64,000 nt of DNA from Campanula takesimana (GCA_026119855.1 JAOWBW010000355.1:460570-524569); one strand, 5' to 3'; shown: positions 1 through 12,400, counted from the first letter of the stretch. Notes: generated by a model from the sequence alone, not told the origin. Translations and numbers: made by a program.

Positions 1-1060
1 ATCCAAGTGCAATGTTAAAAAATTAGCATTTGTATCCAAGTATATATAATGTATCCAAGTGCAATGATTAAAATTTAGCCAATGTATCCAAGTGTATCTA
101 CTGTATCCAATTGTAATGTTCAAAATACATTTGGATGAATACTACTAGGGGCACAAAAAAGTCACAAAATCTTGCTCACAATATCCTAGGTGTAATAATT
201 TTATTGGTGTTTTCAAGTAGAGTGTGGCGGGTCCATTATCGATGCAACCAATAAAATATCGCCACCTAATTTTGTAAGCAAGATTTTGTGACCATATTTT
301 GATCTCCTAGCATTGCTCCATTTGGATACACTAGCTAACTAGCTATGTATCTAATAACTATTGATCTTGGATACAATGGTTCATTACCTTCTCGTTCTCC
401 ACACTTGGATACAGTACCTAACTAACTATTGTATCCAAGTGCAATGTTCAAAAATTAGTTATTGTATCAAACTAAATCTATTGTATCCAAGTGCAATAAT
501 TAAAATTTAACCAATGTATCCAAGTGTATCTAATGTATCCAATTGCAATGTTTAAAATACACTTGGATACACTAACTAATGTATCTAATAACAATTGATA
601 TTGAATACACTGGTTCATTACCTTCTCGTTCTCCACACTTGGATGCAGTACCTAACTAACTATTGTATCCAAGTGCAATATTCAAAAATTAGCTATTGTA
701 TCCAAGTGCAATGACTAAAATTTAGCCAATCTATCCAAGTGTATCTAATGTATCCAATTGCAATGTTCAAAATACACTTGGATACACTAGCTAACTAGCT
801 AATGTATCTAATAACAATTGATATTGGATATAATGGTTCATTACCTTCTCGTTCTCCACACTTGGATACAATACCAAACTAACTATTGTATCCAAGTACA
901 ATGTTTAAAAATTAGCTATTATATCCAACTAAATTTATTGTATCCAAGTGCAATGATTAAAATCTAGTCAATCTATCAAAGTGTATCTAATGTATCCAAT
1001 TGCAATGTTCAAGATACATTTGGATACACTAGCTAACTAGCTAATGTATTTAAGCGTATT
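1..1060 (+). repeat. Left arm of an inverted higher-order repeat array (GTATCCAAGTG family)
   Basis: The arm is built from many copies of a short motif (TGTATCCAAGTGCAATG and relatives, in both orientations) organised into larger units. The marker GGTTCATTACCTTCTCGTTC recurs near 379, 611 and 835, giving a period of about 225-232 bp. The same units reappear in reverse complement at 1388-1938, so the two arms could fold together. No coding potential was seen. The left edge lies outside the window. It could be the end of a foldback-type transposon or a satellite island; I cannot decide which. Confidence 0.75.
144..310. mobile_element. Short MITE-like element inside the repeat array
   Basis: Starts CTAGGGGCACAAAAAAGTCA and ends with a near reverse complement of that sequence (CTAGGAGATCAAAATATGGTC when read from the other end). 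The shared inner part of the inverted repeats reads CACAAAATCTTGCT. It interrupts the GTATCCAAG repeats and shares nothing with them. About 167 bp, non-coding. I could not define a convincing target-site duplication, so the superfamily is open. Confidence 0.55.
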
Positions 1061-1387
1061 TTGGAAATTAGACGTTGTTCAGTATTATTTTTTCAAAACC
1101 CTATCTTGAGGGATTTAGTTTGATTCGTCTTGACGAAACAAAAAAATTAGTGTTCTCAGATTATTTTTTCGATTTATAGTTAATGAGATATTTAATTTTG
1201 AAAATTTATGGATATTTTGTGTGATGACATGGCAGATTCTGGAACACACATGGTATTTTTCCCTTCCATTGGTCATTCAACCTAATTACAAGATTGCCAC
1301 CGAATTTTTTAAGTAAAAAAAGTAATCTAAACCCTTAATTTGTGTATAATCCAATGGTTATGCTTGGTTCTCACGGTTCTCATTGAC
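1061..1387. other. Spacer between the inverted repeat arms
   Basis: About 330 bp of AT-rich sequence without the GTATCCAAG motif and without an ORF. It separates the direct arm from the inverted arm and would form the loop if the arms paired. Nothing else is recognised. Confidence 0.5.
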
Positions 1388-1938
1388 TAGATTTTAATAA
1401 TTGCACTTGGATACAATAGATTTAGTTGGATACAATAGCTAATTTTTAAACATTGCACTTGGATACAATAGTTAGTTTGGTACTGTATCCAAGTGTGGAG
1501 AACGAGAAGGTAATGAACCATTGTATCCAATATCAATTGTTATTAGATACATTAGCTAGTTAGCTAGTGTATCCAAGTGTATTTTGAACATTGCAATTGG
1601 ATACATTAGATACACTTGGATAGATTGGCTAAATTTTAGTCATTGCACTTGGATACAATAGCTAATTTTTGAACATTGCACTTAGATACAATAGTTAGTT
1701 AGGTACTGCATCCAAGTGTGGAGAACGAGAAGGTAATAAACCAGTGTATTCAATATCAATTGTTATTAGATACATTAGCTAGTGTATCCAAGTGTATTTT
1801 GAACATTGCAATTGGATACATTAGATACACTTGGATAGATTGGCTAAATTTTAATTATTGCACTTGGATATAATAGATTTAGTTTGATACAATAACTAAT
1901 TTTTGAACATTGCACTTGGATACAATAGTTAGTTAGTG
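1388..1938 (-). repeat. Right (inverted) arm of the GTATCCAAGTG array
   Basis: Reverse-complement copies of the left-arm units. The marker appears as GAACGAGAAGGTAATGAACC near 1500 and in a variant near 1722, a period of about 222 bp. The arm stops abruptly near 1938, where ordinary AT-rich sequence begins. It is shorter than the left arm, so pairing would be partial. Confidence 0.75.
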
Positions 1939-2094
1939 TCCTGTTCCTCCCTACTTGTCCAAGTTCTAATACACAACATTATAATTTTTCATTGCTTCTT
2001 ACTTGGCTTCTCCTTTCTCCTCTCATTTTCATTTTTGCCTTCCTTTCTCGTACTAGGGTTTTCTTATAATTTATTTTTTGGACTTTCCTCCCAG

Positions 2095-2571
2095 TGTTGG
2101 AACAATTTATGATCCCCGAATTCCATACTCATATTCAGAATAAGATTGAGGAAGAAGATGAAGGCGGAAGCGAGAATTACCTGTTGAATCCATATTTATG
2201 TCTTTCGGGAGAATTTAGATGAAGAAGAAGATGTAGGAAGATGTTCTTCTAAGTGATGAGTGCCCTTTAGTTTCTCAAGTACTTCTAGATAATAATGAAG
2301 AGAATATTGAGAGAGAAAGTAAAGAATGTAATGTCTTTAAGGGTTGATGGTAAGCCCTTTATATACAAGACAAAGAGGCACTTCATTTAAGGACCACACC
2401 TATTCAATCCTAAGCAATGTTGATTTACTATTTTGCCCATCATAAATAGATAAATTACATTTCAGGGATTCTACACGTTTACTATTATTGACTACACTTT
2501 ATATTAACATTATAGGTATGATTTTATGTATGGAAAGATAAATGACTTGTAGTGCAAGCCATGTTCTAACA
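2095..2571 (-). repeat. 3' LTR of Copia element A
   Basis: This 477-bp repeat starts TGTTGGAAC and ends TTCTAACA. It is downstream in the minus-strand sense. The adjoining inner sequence 2572-2585 reads AGTGGGAGAT on the minus strand, a plausible polypurine tract. The outer flank is CCCAG, matching the flank of the other LTR. Confidence 0.93.
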
Positions 2572-4985
2572 ATCTCCCACTTGGGTTGCAAAACCAGTCT
2601 TTCCTTTAAAATCATAAATATAATACAAATGACAACCCAAATGTGCGCACTTTGTTGTCATCTATAACAATCTCATCCACAGTAATCACGTGTACAAATC
2701 CAACTAAATGGCATAGATCAAAAGTGTAGATGTGTAGCATGGAACATAATGAATATATCCATATTCTTCCAACTAGTCCAACTTAACCAAATGAGATCAA
2801 AACTTTAAAATAAGAGAACAATTAATGAAGGACAACACAAACTCCCACTATACTAAATGTTATCAAGATTGTTACACCCATGTGAAACACTGAAGATGAT
2901 AACGCTTTTCATAAATGTATCCACTAAAATGGAGTTTGTTTCTATATGTTGTATTTCTATTTGTTCATTTTCCTTTACAACAAGAAACTAAATGTCTATA
3001 GCCTTCAGAATTTGATGAACTGTTGTTGTTGTAAGACTGCTGCCAACTGGTCTTTCGACACTTGTTGACAACTTGCAGTCCCTTTAATAAACTTATGCAG
3101 CCATATAAGTTAACTAATATCGGAATACCTAATGATCTCAATATGATCCGATTTCAAATATATAGGCACGTAGTTCTTTAATGTTTTGTAAGTATCTCAT
3201 CATTCTTTTGGCTGCAACCTAATGTTCTCTTACCGGATTGCTTTAGTATTGACCAAGCATCACAACAAAAAATACAAGATTTACGCATACATTAAGCTCC
3301 CTACTGCTGATGCAAAAATTGATCTTTTCCATATACTTGGATTCATAATTACCTTTTAGGACACAGTTTGAGACTAAAATTTGTCTCCCTTTTAAAAATA
3401 GGGGTGTCAAGTGGTTTACAGTTTTGCATGCTAAACTTTTTATAATACCTTTTCCATATGGGCCTTTTGTGATAATCCTAAGACACCCCGTGAGCGATCA
3501 CGGTGAATTTGGATCCCCAATACAAAAGATGGCTCACCAAGATTTTTCATTTCAAACAAGAAATTTCTTAGTTTCCTTAAGAAGGTTCATATCATTACTA
3601 GCAAGTAAAATGTCATCCACACATAAGACTATAAATTTACTCCCACTGAACTTATGGTATACATAATCTTCACCAAGATTTATTTCAAACGAAATGAAAT
3701 AACAACTTGATTAAATTTTTAAGTACCACTTCTGAGAAACTTGTTTGAGCCCATAAATGGATTTCTTAAGTTCACAAACTAATTGATTAGTTTGATCCAA
3801 ATCAGTTACCATTAATGTCTCCATTAAGAAAAAATGTCTTTATTTCCATTTAATGAAGCTCAAGATCAAAAGACACTACTAGTTCCATAATGATCCTAAA
3901 AGTATTTTAGAAGATACCGGAAAAATGTTTCTTTATAATCAATGCCTTCCTTTTGAGTAAATCCCTTAGCAACAAAACAAACCTTATATCTTTATATATT
4001 ACTTTGTGAATCCTTTTTGGTCTTTAAAGACCAATTTGCACCTAATAGGTTTCACATCTTTAGGTAATGGAACAAGATCCCAAACGTCATTGTGTTTCAT
4101 AGATTTTAACTCTTCCTTTATGGCATTGATCCACTTATGAGAATTAGGACTATTAATGGCTTCATTGAAGATGAGAGGCTCATCTCCCACTAAACCTAAG
4201 TGTCCTTTATTCTCGGCAAGAAAACACCTCATAATTATCCGAAATAACACTTCTTCTTACTCTATTGAATCTCCTTAAGGGCACCGGTTCTTCCTTATTT
4301 TGAGGTTGTTGAATTTCACCCTTATGATCAACATCTTCATGTTGTTTAATATTTACAGGGGAGTCATTATTTTGAATTGTATGTTCTTCTTGGATTTCAG
4401 GAACAAGTACTTGATTTCTAATTTGGAACTTATGGGAAGAGGTATAGAAAATGATGCCTCTTCCACTTCCACTTCAAATTCAAAACTATTCCTAAATTTC
4501 CCCTCTAAATTTAACATCCTCAAAGAACCTAGCAATTCCCGTTTTTATAAAAGGTTCTAGTTTTCGGGTTGTAAAATTTATAGCCCCTAGATCTCTCGGC
4601 ATACCCCACAAATAGCTACCAATAGTCTTAGTGTCCAGTTTTGCCCTTATTAGGCCTATAAGGCCTAGCTTCTGCTGGACAGCCCCATAAATGAAGACGA
4701 ATTAAGGACACTTTCTTATTTGTCTATAATTCATTAGGGTTTTATTAGTAGTAGCCTTAGAGGGAGCTCTATAGAGAATATAATTTGCGGTTTTAATGTA
4801 TCGCCCATAATGAGTGAGGTGAGAAAGTATAAGAAATTATACTTCTTACCATATCTTTAAGGGTTCTATTATGTCTCTTAGCTACACCATTCATGCAAGC
4901 CATTCCCGGCATAGTGTAGTGAGGGACAACCCCACACTCTTCAAGATAGAAAACAAAAAGGACCCGGACGTTGTTTCCCAAAACC
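2572..4985 (-). pseudogene. Copia A pol remnant: reverse transcriptase/RNase H and 3' part of integrase
   Basis: Read on the minus strand, 3999-4250 encodes the start of a Copia reverse transcriptase (WINAIKEELKSMKHNDVWDL). The catalytic box survives as CVDDILL around 3607-3627, and an IYGLKQ-like motif precedes it. Upstream in the reading sense, 4793-4981 holds an integrase core fragment (GVAKRHNRTLKDM, the region around the third catalytic residue). The frames are broken by stops and shifts, and RNase H toward 2.6-3.3 kb is barely readable. The integrase continues beyond the nested insertion at 18,041. Non-functional. Confidence 0.85.
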
Positions 4986-4990
4986 GTTAT

Positions 4991-6618
4991 TGTTGGGTAT
5001 GCTTATTTCTTAACCCTCCTACTTATGTTAGAATTGATTGATACCATCACCTATTAGTATTTTTATGGACTTTAGGACCTTATGTAAGAAGTTTATATAC
5101 TTCAATTTTAGACAAGTCTATTTTATAGTATAGGTTTAGATTATAGGACTTGCAGCTATAAAGGATCGAAGATTTTCTAAGCAGGACTCATTTCACTACG
5201 CAGGATGTTCTCTGCGCAGGTCGCCACTGCGCATAGATCTCTTTCGCAGCTTTTGACCCTGCTCAGTTTTCAAGATATTCCTCAACTCTGAAGTTGAGAT
5301 CTTCCATTGGTATGACCAAGCATGGTGCGCATGCTCCCCATGCGCAGCATCCGTGCGCACCGGCAATGGGCATGCCTTTGTGCGCGCACGCTCAACCTTG
5401 GTCAAAGTTCTTATCTCCTGATCTCATATTCTAGAAGCTTGGAAAGCGTCAAAACAAGCTACGCTTTTTGGATTGGACCAAAATGCTGGGGTGTGCACAA
5501 ACGACAAAATAAGCACACTCAGCAACACCATTAGTGGAGACACGCTTCAAAGGTCATATTTCTAAAGAATACAGCTGTCAACCTTCTAGAAGAAACTTTT
5601 GAATTTGGTCTTCATGCTCAATCTCCAACGTCTCAAAGATACCTGTGCACCAATCATATTGTGCCAGGTCATCAACCTTGATCAGAGCCCCAACGGCTAT
5701 AAAGGACATCTGCGCACCAATCATATAGTGCCAGCTCATCGTCCTTGCTCAGAGCTCCAACGGCTTATTTTAAGCTCTCTGCTATAAATAGCCTTCTCAT
5801 CTTCATTTCCAATTAGCAGAGCTGGAGTGCTTGTTTATCCAGAGCTAGAGTTTCATGCTTCATTGAGAAACCTTGATGATCTGAAGACTGCTGCTCGATA
5901 TTTCCAGATTCATTAGAACAGCCTTCAAGATCTTCAAACCTTCAAACTCCTGCTCAAATCCCAAAAGCCCTATATCATCATAATTCTTGGTGCTCTTCAT
6001 CTCTTATATTCATAGAGCCCAGAATTTCTGTCACACACACACCTCCTGAAGCCTTGATCATTCTGATCTAACTTCTTGAGATACACCGGTTTAGTCTAGG
6101 ATTTGTTCTTCATAGATAATAGATCTTGAGTTAGTATTGAGCTCAAAAGTTGTAATTTGTAATACTCTCTCATATTATAAGATCTCCATTAGAAATCCAA
6201 GACTAACCATCTTGGTAGAGGACGTAGATCTTTCCTTGATCGAACCTCTCCAAATAGCTTGTCCATCATTATTTCATGCTTAACTTTTTATGTATTACTG
6301 CTTTGTTTGATCTTTCAGATTGCTACACTTTACTGCTGTAATTGTTATTGCTCATTTGCCGTAGCAAAATTTTATCCAACTCTTTAGCCAAAACTTAGCG
6401 CGTGCGTTTTTATCTCTGCGCAGCTTTCCCTGCGCAGAGCTGCTTTAAATCTTCCGCTGTGCATTTCACACTCTCATTGCGCGCTATACTTAGCTTATTT
6501 GAGAACTGTGCGCATAAGCCATTAATTTGCAAAAGGGTTTGAAAAGAATTTAAAAACGCTATTCACCCCCCCCCCTTCTAGCATTTTTCACACCCTTGTT
6601 GCCCCTTTGGGACCAACA
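4991..6618 (+). repeat. 5' LTR of element B
   Basis: A 1,628-bp LTR. It contains a TATAAATA box at 5783-5790 and a tandem pair of about 50-bp repeats just upstream (about 5647-5698 and 5715-5765, core GCACCAATCATAT with GCCAG and CAACGGCT), an arrangement like a U3 enhancer and promoter. It also has many TGCGCA hexamers and a run of C at 6566-6574. Confidence 0.92.
5641..5790 (+). promoter_or_regulatory. U3 tandem repeats and TATA box in the LTR of element B
   Basis: Two imperfect repeats containing ACCAATCATAT and CCAACGGCT lie directly before TATAAATA (5783-5790). The right LTR has the same layout, with TATAAATA at 17206-17213. Tandem repeats upstream of a TATA box are typical of LTR U3 enhancers. 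Promoter activity is inferred, not shown. Confidence 0.6.
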
Positions 6619-6620
6619 AG

Positions 6621-6632
6621 TGGTATCAGAGC
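6621..6632 (+). other. Primer binding site of element B (initiator tRNA-Met)
   Basis: TGGTATCAGAGC starts two bases after the end of the left LTR and complements the 3' end of plant initiator tRNA-Met, the usual primer for Copia minus-strand synthesis. Confidence 0.9.
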
Positions 6633-6692
6633 AAACACCTTCATAAAACTTGTATCTGTTTTTCAAGCTTAACAACTTGGGTGCCGATTCAA

Positions 6693-7770
6693 GATGGCTT
6701 CAAAATCTTGGGCAATGGATAACTATTCACATGTTCCTGCGCCTGCTCAAACCTCAGATCAAATTCAGAAAGTTCTCTAAACTTGGTGGATCCTAATGCA
6801 AGCCTCCTGTTCTCTCTCAATAGTGACTCAAAGAAAGATGACTTGGTCTGCCATCTGCAGAATGCCAGGACATTTCGTTTCAAAATGCCCTACTCCAAAA
6901 TTTGAGTATATGAAGAGAAATACTGCGCAGAGATCATCAAAGTAGCACGGAATGATTGTTGAAGAAGACTGCGCAGAAAAGGAACTGAAGACTTGGATAG
7001 AGACTGACACTGAAGACAGTATTGATGACTCTGAGGATGGACTGCTCTGCTTAGTGGCAAATGCTGACTGATTCAGAAGCTGCTTCTGAAATGGAACCTG
7101 AGCATGCGCCAAGATCAATCAAGAAAGGTCCCAACTTCACTCATATGGTGGAAATGAGACACCTTCACCAAGCAGACAGAATGGCAAGTACCTATTTGCC
7201 AGAGCAAACCTGACAAAGTTGCGTCATCACTAACTCCGCAGCCGCGCAAGGAATCTCTTAAAGTGACTGCTGAACTTAAATGATAATGATAACTCTGATG
7301 TAGAAGCACAAGTCAATGTTCCAGCAAGCAGAAAAGGTCTCCCACTTTACTACACATTCTCAAGCGCATATTTGGTATCGACAGTAGATTCTAGACACGA
7401 CTGGAGATGTCAACGCTCTTGAAGATGTGCGTGAAGGAAGAGGTCTCTCAGTAAGATATGGTGACAACAACAAAAGGGCACATAATTGGATATGGACTAA
7501 TCAGAATAGAGTCTCAAGCACAACCTGCTCTGCTTATCACAATTCTGCGATAAAAGCCTAGAATGCCTATTCACTGCAACGCACTGCAATATCAAAGATG
7601 GCACATCTGGACTAACTTTGCTCACAAGGACTCGTAAGACCGATGTTTCCATTATTGATCTTACTGATATAAATTCTATTACTAATCTTTGTTTTGTAGC
7701 AAAGAAAGTGAAAGCAGCCTAAGCAGTCTTTCTCCAGCAAGATTGCATCCTCAACTTCATAATGCTTACA
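6693..7770 (+). pseudogene. Decayed gag/protease region of element B
   Basis: An ATG at 6693 opens MASKSWAMDNYSHVPAPAQT but hits a stop at about 6778. Further on, CRMPGHFVSKCP near 6860 is a zinc-knuckle remnant that has lost its first cysteine. An acidic stretch (TDTEDSIDDSEDG) lies near 7010. The interval is far shorter than a normal Copia gag plus protease and is broken in all frames, so much of it has been deleted. Confidence 0.65.
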
Positions 7771-7780
7771 ACTGCTTCAC

Positions 7781-8224
7781 ATGGATCTGTTTGGACCGGT
7801 CACCACCGCGAGCATTGAAGGAATCAAATATACATTAGTTATGGTGGATGACCATCTTCCTCAACAAAATGGCGTTGTGGAAAGAAAGAATCGCACGTTG
7901 ATTGAGGCTGGAAAGACTATGTTAGCAGAAGCTAAGCTTCCAAAGTATTTCTGGGGAGAAGCTGTCAATACTGCTTGCTTTACTCAGAATAGATCCCTCA
8001 TCAACAAAGCCTACAATAAAACTCCATATGAACTATGGAGAGGAAGAGCGCCCAACATTGCTTTCTTCAAGATTTTTGGCTGCAAATGCTATATCCTCTA
8101 CAACGGCAAAGATCATAGAGGTAGATTCGATGCCAACGAAGATGAAGGTATTTTTATTGGGTATGCCAAACATTCTAAATATTTTCGTATTTTTAATAGA
8201 ACTACTATAGTGATTGTTGAATCT
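7781..8224 (+). pseudogene. Integrase fragment of element B with internal deletion
   Basis: The frame opens MDLFGPVTTASIEGIKYTLV, the start of a Copia integrase core with the first catalytic Asp region (MVDD). It then jumps directly to PQQNGVVERKNRTL, the segment carrying the catalytic Glu. The roughly 100 residues normally between them, including the second catalytic Asp, are missing. The C-terminal GKxxxRFDANEDEGIFIGY motif is present. The frame is then split at 8224 by the solo-LTR-like insertion and resumes at 9613. It cannot encode an active integrase. Confidence 0.85.
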
Positions 8225-9612
8225 TGATGGATAAAATTCCAAGTAATAAAATACCTAGCAAGCGCACTAGTTACCGTAGTAGTAACGCGCGAAAGCGAGG
8301 GTCGATCCCACAGAGACTTGTTGGATAAACGAGTTAATTTAATTAGTGCAAATAGTAACCAGAGGGGGGTTTTTTGATTTGATTTTATTTTACTAACTAA
8401 AAATTGAAATTAAATACTAAGTAACAAATCAATGATCAACTAATAACGAAGTAAATAGATTGAAGAGATTCACGGGTTGGATTTCACACTATCATCCTTC
8501 TATGTTATTTTAAAATAAAGTTATTGATTTATTCCAGGGTTCGTTCACTTCTTGTAAAGGTTGGGACGGTGAGGCGGCCGAATTACAATCTTTTTCTCTT
8601 TATCTAATCACACTTCGCAAATCAAGTCCATGTAATTATTTAAAAAGTTATTAAGTTCTCAAGAACAATTGAACCTATATTCATTTGATTTCTATCACGG
8701 CATCAAATAAATATAATACTCAAAGCATTGGTCTACGCTTTAATCCCCAAATCAATGGCGGAGTTAAAACCCTAAGTTGTTAAAAAGGCCAATAATGACT
8801 AGTTCAATTATTGAAACCCTCAAAACTTGATTAAAAATACTTTGAACAATTAGAATGAAATCAATATGATTAAAACGTTTATAACATAGAATTAGATAGT
8901 GTTTTACATCCAACCCATGAATTAAAAACTTAGCTACTCATCAACATAGCAATAAACACAAGAATATAATTAAAAATCATAAACCTGGATAAACGCTTGA
9001 TGATGAATAATCTCCCAAATCTTGTTTACAACTTGAAACTTGAATAAAACCTAAAAACCATGCATAATAAAACTAAAAGCTGCAGTCTCATATTTATACA
9101 TAGAGAAAACTAGGGCCAAAAGTAGGGAAAATTGAGTTAAAACCCGACTGGAACAGGAAACCCGAAAACCGTACGGATCAAGCAAGCGGGCGCCTATCCC
9201 TAGTCAGGCGGGCGCCTGGAAATTACAGAAACTTTGTTTTTTCCGGATTTTGATGTAAGCGGGCGCCTGGATCACCATGAGCGAGCGCCTGGACTTTCAT
9301 AAGCGGGCGCCTGTGCTTGTATAAGCGGGCGCCTAGACTAGTTTCCAGCTTTTCCTTCTCTTCTTCTTGACTTTGACCATGACTGACTTTGACTCTTGAT
9401 GTTGACCCGACCTTGATCTGCCACACTTTAAGCTCTCGGACTTTGTAGTTACATAATAACACTAAAAGTGTTCCAAACTACACAAATCCTAACAAAGTTC
9501 CTTACTTACATAAAGACCAAGACTACATCAATTCTATTCTAAATTACATCAAAAAGTCCAGAAAAAATAACATGAAGATGTAGATAATATATACATGAAA
9601 AGCCATCCATCA
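8225..9612. mobile_element. Solo-LTR-like insertion in element B
   Basis: Begins TGATGGATAAAATTCC, ends CCATCCATCA, and is flanked by the 5-bp duplication AATCT (8220-8224 and 9613-9617). TG...CA ends with a 5-bp TSD and no internal coding region fit a solo LTR. A relative with the same ends is at 40138-41463. The sequence contains GGGTCGATCCCACAGAGAC near the left side and a cluster of GGGCGCCT motifs at about 9187-9335. The parent retrotransposon is not in this window. A small non-autonomous element is the alternative. Confidence 0.8.
9187..9335. repeat. GGGCGCCT motif cluster in the solo-LTR-like element
   Basis: At least six spaced copies of AAGCGGGCGCCTG or close variants, each with the palindrome GGCGCC. 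Spacing is irregular (about 20-50 bp). The related element at 40138-41463 has the same motif type in the same relative place (about 41090-41180). Function unknown. Confidence 0.65.
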
Positions 9613-9659
9613 AATCTGTACATGTTACTTTTGATGAACATTCTCTCCTTGAGCCACAT

Positions 9660-11603
9660 TTGACTCCAAATGATTCTGATGATTCTGCTGAGAATGTTGA
9701 GACATGTACGCAGCCACAAACTGCACCTGTGCAGAATGATAATCAAGCTGATCACAATCAGAATCAAGCAAGTCCATCCCATGTGCCAACTCCGGATGCA
9801 GCGCCAGAAGTAACGACTCCTGATGCGCAGACACCCCCTCCTGCGCATGATGTTTCTCCGCTTCAGCAAATCACCTTTAATGATCTTGATGTTGGAGCTA
9901 ATGAAGTACCCATTGAAGATCTTCGTATTCCTGCTACTCAACCTAACTTACCTCCCGAGGTTCGTGAAGTTAGAGATCACCCAACTTCAAACATCATTGG
10001 TGATCTCAATGTAGGGGTTCGTACTAGGAGAGCATCAAACTTCGATGATGAATATCACTCCTTTATCTCTCAAATCGAACCAAAGAAGATTAATGAAGCG
10101 CTCCAAGATTCAAGCTGGGTTACTGCTATGCAAGAAGAGCTTAACCAATTTGAGCGCTGCAAGGTTTGGACCTTAGTACCCAGACCTCATGACCAAGGAG
10201 TTATTGGTATAAAATGGGTATTCAGAAACAAGATGGATGAGAATGGAAGCATCACCAGGAACAAAGCAAGGTTGGTTGCGCAAAGCTATAGGCAAGAGGA
10301 AGGAATCGACTATGATGAAACATTTGCGCCTGTAGCAAGACTAGAAGCTATCAGAATTTTCTTAGCTTATGCCTCTCACAAGAAATTCAAGCTTTATCAA
10401 ATGGATGTGGAGAGCGGATTTCTTAACGAAGAACTCCAAGAGATGGTCTACGTAGCTCAACCTCCTGGATTTGAAGATAGCAGATTTCCAAATCACGTCT
10501 TCAAGCTTCAGAAAGCTTTGTATGGACTTAAGCAAGCTCCAAAAGCATGGTACGATACTCTATCAAAATTCCTATTAAAGAAAGGCTTCAAGCGCGGTAA
10601 AATCGATACAACTCTTTTTATAGCTAAGTATAATGATCACTCTTTACTTGTTCAAATTTATGTCGATGATATTATATTTGGTTCTACTAATGAGTTACTT
10701 TGTAAGCGCTTTGAGAAGCTCATGAAAAGCAAGTTTGAAATGAGCATGATGGGAGAACTCACATTCTTCCTCGGACTTCAAATCAAGCAATTGAATAATG
10801 GCATCTTCATAAATCAAGCCAAGTACACAAGAGACCTAATCAAGAAATTTGGACTTGAAAATGCTAAAGCATACGACACTCCAATGGCTACGGGCAATAA
10901 GCTTGACAAAGACTTAAAAGGTAAGAAAGTTGATCAAACTTTATATCGAGGTATGATTGGCTTTCTCCTTTATCTTACTGCTAGTAGGCCAGATATCATG
11001 TTTAGTGTTTGTGTCTGTGCGCGCTATCAAGCGGACCCTAGAGAAGCGTACTTAACTGCTGTTAAACGCATTATTCATTATCTTTCTGGAACTGTTAACC
11101 TTGGACTTTGGTACACCAAAGATTCGAGTTTCGATTTGCTAGGTTATTCAGATGCAGATTACGCAGCACGCACGATTGACAGGAAGAGAACTAGTGGCAC
11201 TTGTCATTTCCTTGGAAATAGACTTGTTGCGTGGGCAAGCAAGAAGCAAGCTGCTGTGTCCATCTCCACTACAGAAGCTGAATACATTGCTGCTGGAAGC
11301 TGCTGCTGCCAAATCCTATGGATGAAGCAACAATTGGTGGACTATGGAATTCATGAAGGAAATTGCCCAATTTTCTGCGACAATATGTCCACCATAGCAG
11401 TCTCCAACAATCCTGTCATGCATTCAAATACAAAGCACATCGACATCAAATATCACTTTCTCAAGGACCATGTGGAAAAAGGAAATATTCATTTAGAGAA
11501 CGTGGGAACAGATAATCAAATTGCTGATATCCTTACAAAGGCTCTTGACGCAAATAGATTTGTATTCTTGAGAGGAGAAATGGGTATGCTCGAACTTAAC
11601 TAA
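9660..11603 (+). CDS. Copia reverse transcriptase-RNase H (3' half of pol, element B)
   Basis: An open frame of 647 codons that continues the integrase frame beyond the solo-LTR-like insertion. The real polyprotein has no start here, and the ATG at 9660 is only the first available. After a low-complexity acidic/proline linker come [10 protein letters not shown], the RT core with [15 protein letters not shown], the catalytic YVDD at 10659-10670, and a Copia RNase H with DADYA and [10 protein letters not shown], ending [11 protein letters not shown] and RNase H copy the element RNA in virus-like particles. The RT-RH part is uninterrupted, unlike gag and integrase. The element could not transpose alone; trans-complementation would be needed. 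Confidence 0.9.
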   Translation: MTPNDSDDSAENVETCTQPQTAPVQNDNQADHNQNQASPSHVPTPDAAPEVTTPDAQTPPPAHDVSPLQQITFNDLDVGANEVPIEDLRIPATQPNLPPEVREVRDHPTSNIIGDLNVGVRTRRASNFDDEYHSFISQIEPKKINEALQDSSWVTAMQEELNQFERCKVWTLVPRPHDQGVIGIKWVFRNKMDENGSITRNKARLVAQSYRQEEGIDYDETFAPVARLEAIRIFLAYASHKKFKLYQMDVESGFLNEELQEMVYVAQPPGFEDSRFPNHVFKLQKALYGLKQAPKAWYDTLSKFLLKKGFKRGKIDTTLFIAKYNDHSLLVQIYVDDIIFGSTNELLCKRFEKLMKSKFEMSMMGELTFFLGLQIKQLNNGIFINQAKYTRDLIKKFGLENAKAYDTPMATGNKLDKDLKGKKVDQTLYRGMIGFLLYLTASRPDIMFSVCVCARYQADPREAYLTAVKRIIHYLSGTVNLGLWYTKDSSFDLLGYSDADYAARTIDRKRTSGTCHFLGNRLVAWASKKQAAVSISTTEAEYIAAGSCCCQILWMKQQLVDYGIHEGNCPIFCDNMSTIAVSNNPVMHSNTKHIDIKYHFLKDHVEKGNIHLENVGTDNQIADILTKALDANRFVFLRGEMGMLELN

Positions 11604-12179
11604 ACTCGTCCATATGGTTTTGTGTTACTAATAAGTTTGCTTGATAAGTGTGCAAAATAGGTAAAAGGTTCATACGACTGCGCAAAACGTGCGCAATATA
11701 TCTGCGTAACCAATTACTGCGCATGAAGCAACAGTTCTGAGATTTATAGAATCTTTGCGCTATCTATGCGCTGCGCATGACTATCCATGCGCAATCATCG
11801 TGGATCGCATGTAAGTACACTATTCATTAAAAATTGCACATAGGTCCTTGACTGAAAAGTCAACGCTTAGTTCACAAGGGTACTTGTGCAATTAAATTTT
11901 TCCGTCACCTTAATTTTTTGAATTTTCTTGGGAAATTACGTTTTTGCCCCTGCGCATGTCCCATTATCATTAATGCATACGGCCATTGATGATAGCGCCT
12001 GTTAGGATCCCTAAGCAACATTTATGAGGGAGTTGATATGACTGTGACCTGCCTAGACCTGCTGACACACGCGCGCGTCAGGTCTGCGCACGTGCATTCC
12101 CTATTCGGCCACGTCGCTTCGCTATCGTGCGCCTCTGTATTTTTCACCAAATTCGCCGCCTTTCACCAAACCGCCTCGC
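11604..12179 (+). other. Non-coding region after pol of element B
   Basis: About 580 bp rich in TGCGCA/GCGCAT motifs, without a credible ORF. It leads into the internal promoter at 12180. It may contain the pol poly(A) region, but no clear signal was recognised. Confidence 0.5.
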
Positions 12180-12214
12180 TGACGTCATACGCCTTTTCTG
12201 TTTTTGGTATAAAA
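12180..12214 (+). promoter_or_regulatory. Putative internal promoter of the extra ORF of element B
   Basis: A palindromic TGACGTCA box (bZIP/CRE-like) at 12180-12187 lies 20 bp before TATAAAA at 12208-12214. This is followed by a CT-rich stretch of about 185 bp, resembling a plant 5' leader, and then the ATG at 12401. The layout is that of a complete RNA polymerase II promoter inside the retrotransposon, separate from the LTR. Activity is inferred. Confidence 0.55.
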
Positions 12215-12400
12215 CCTTTTGACTCTTCTATTTCTCTCTCCCCTGCTCACTCTCCTCTTTCACAAATTCATCACTTTCTCTCCTCTGCAACCTACTCTCC
12301 AACTCCCAATCATTTCCTCTTTCTTTATCTTTGACGTTCCTTTCAATCTCTTCAAATCTCTTCTCTTTCTTCCTCATTTCAAAACCCTAGTACCATTTAA

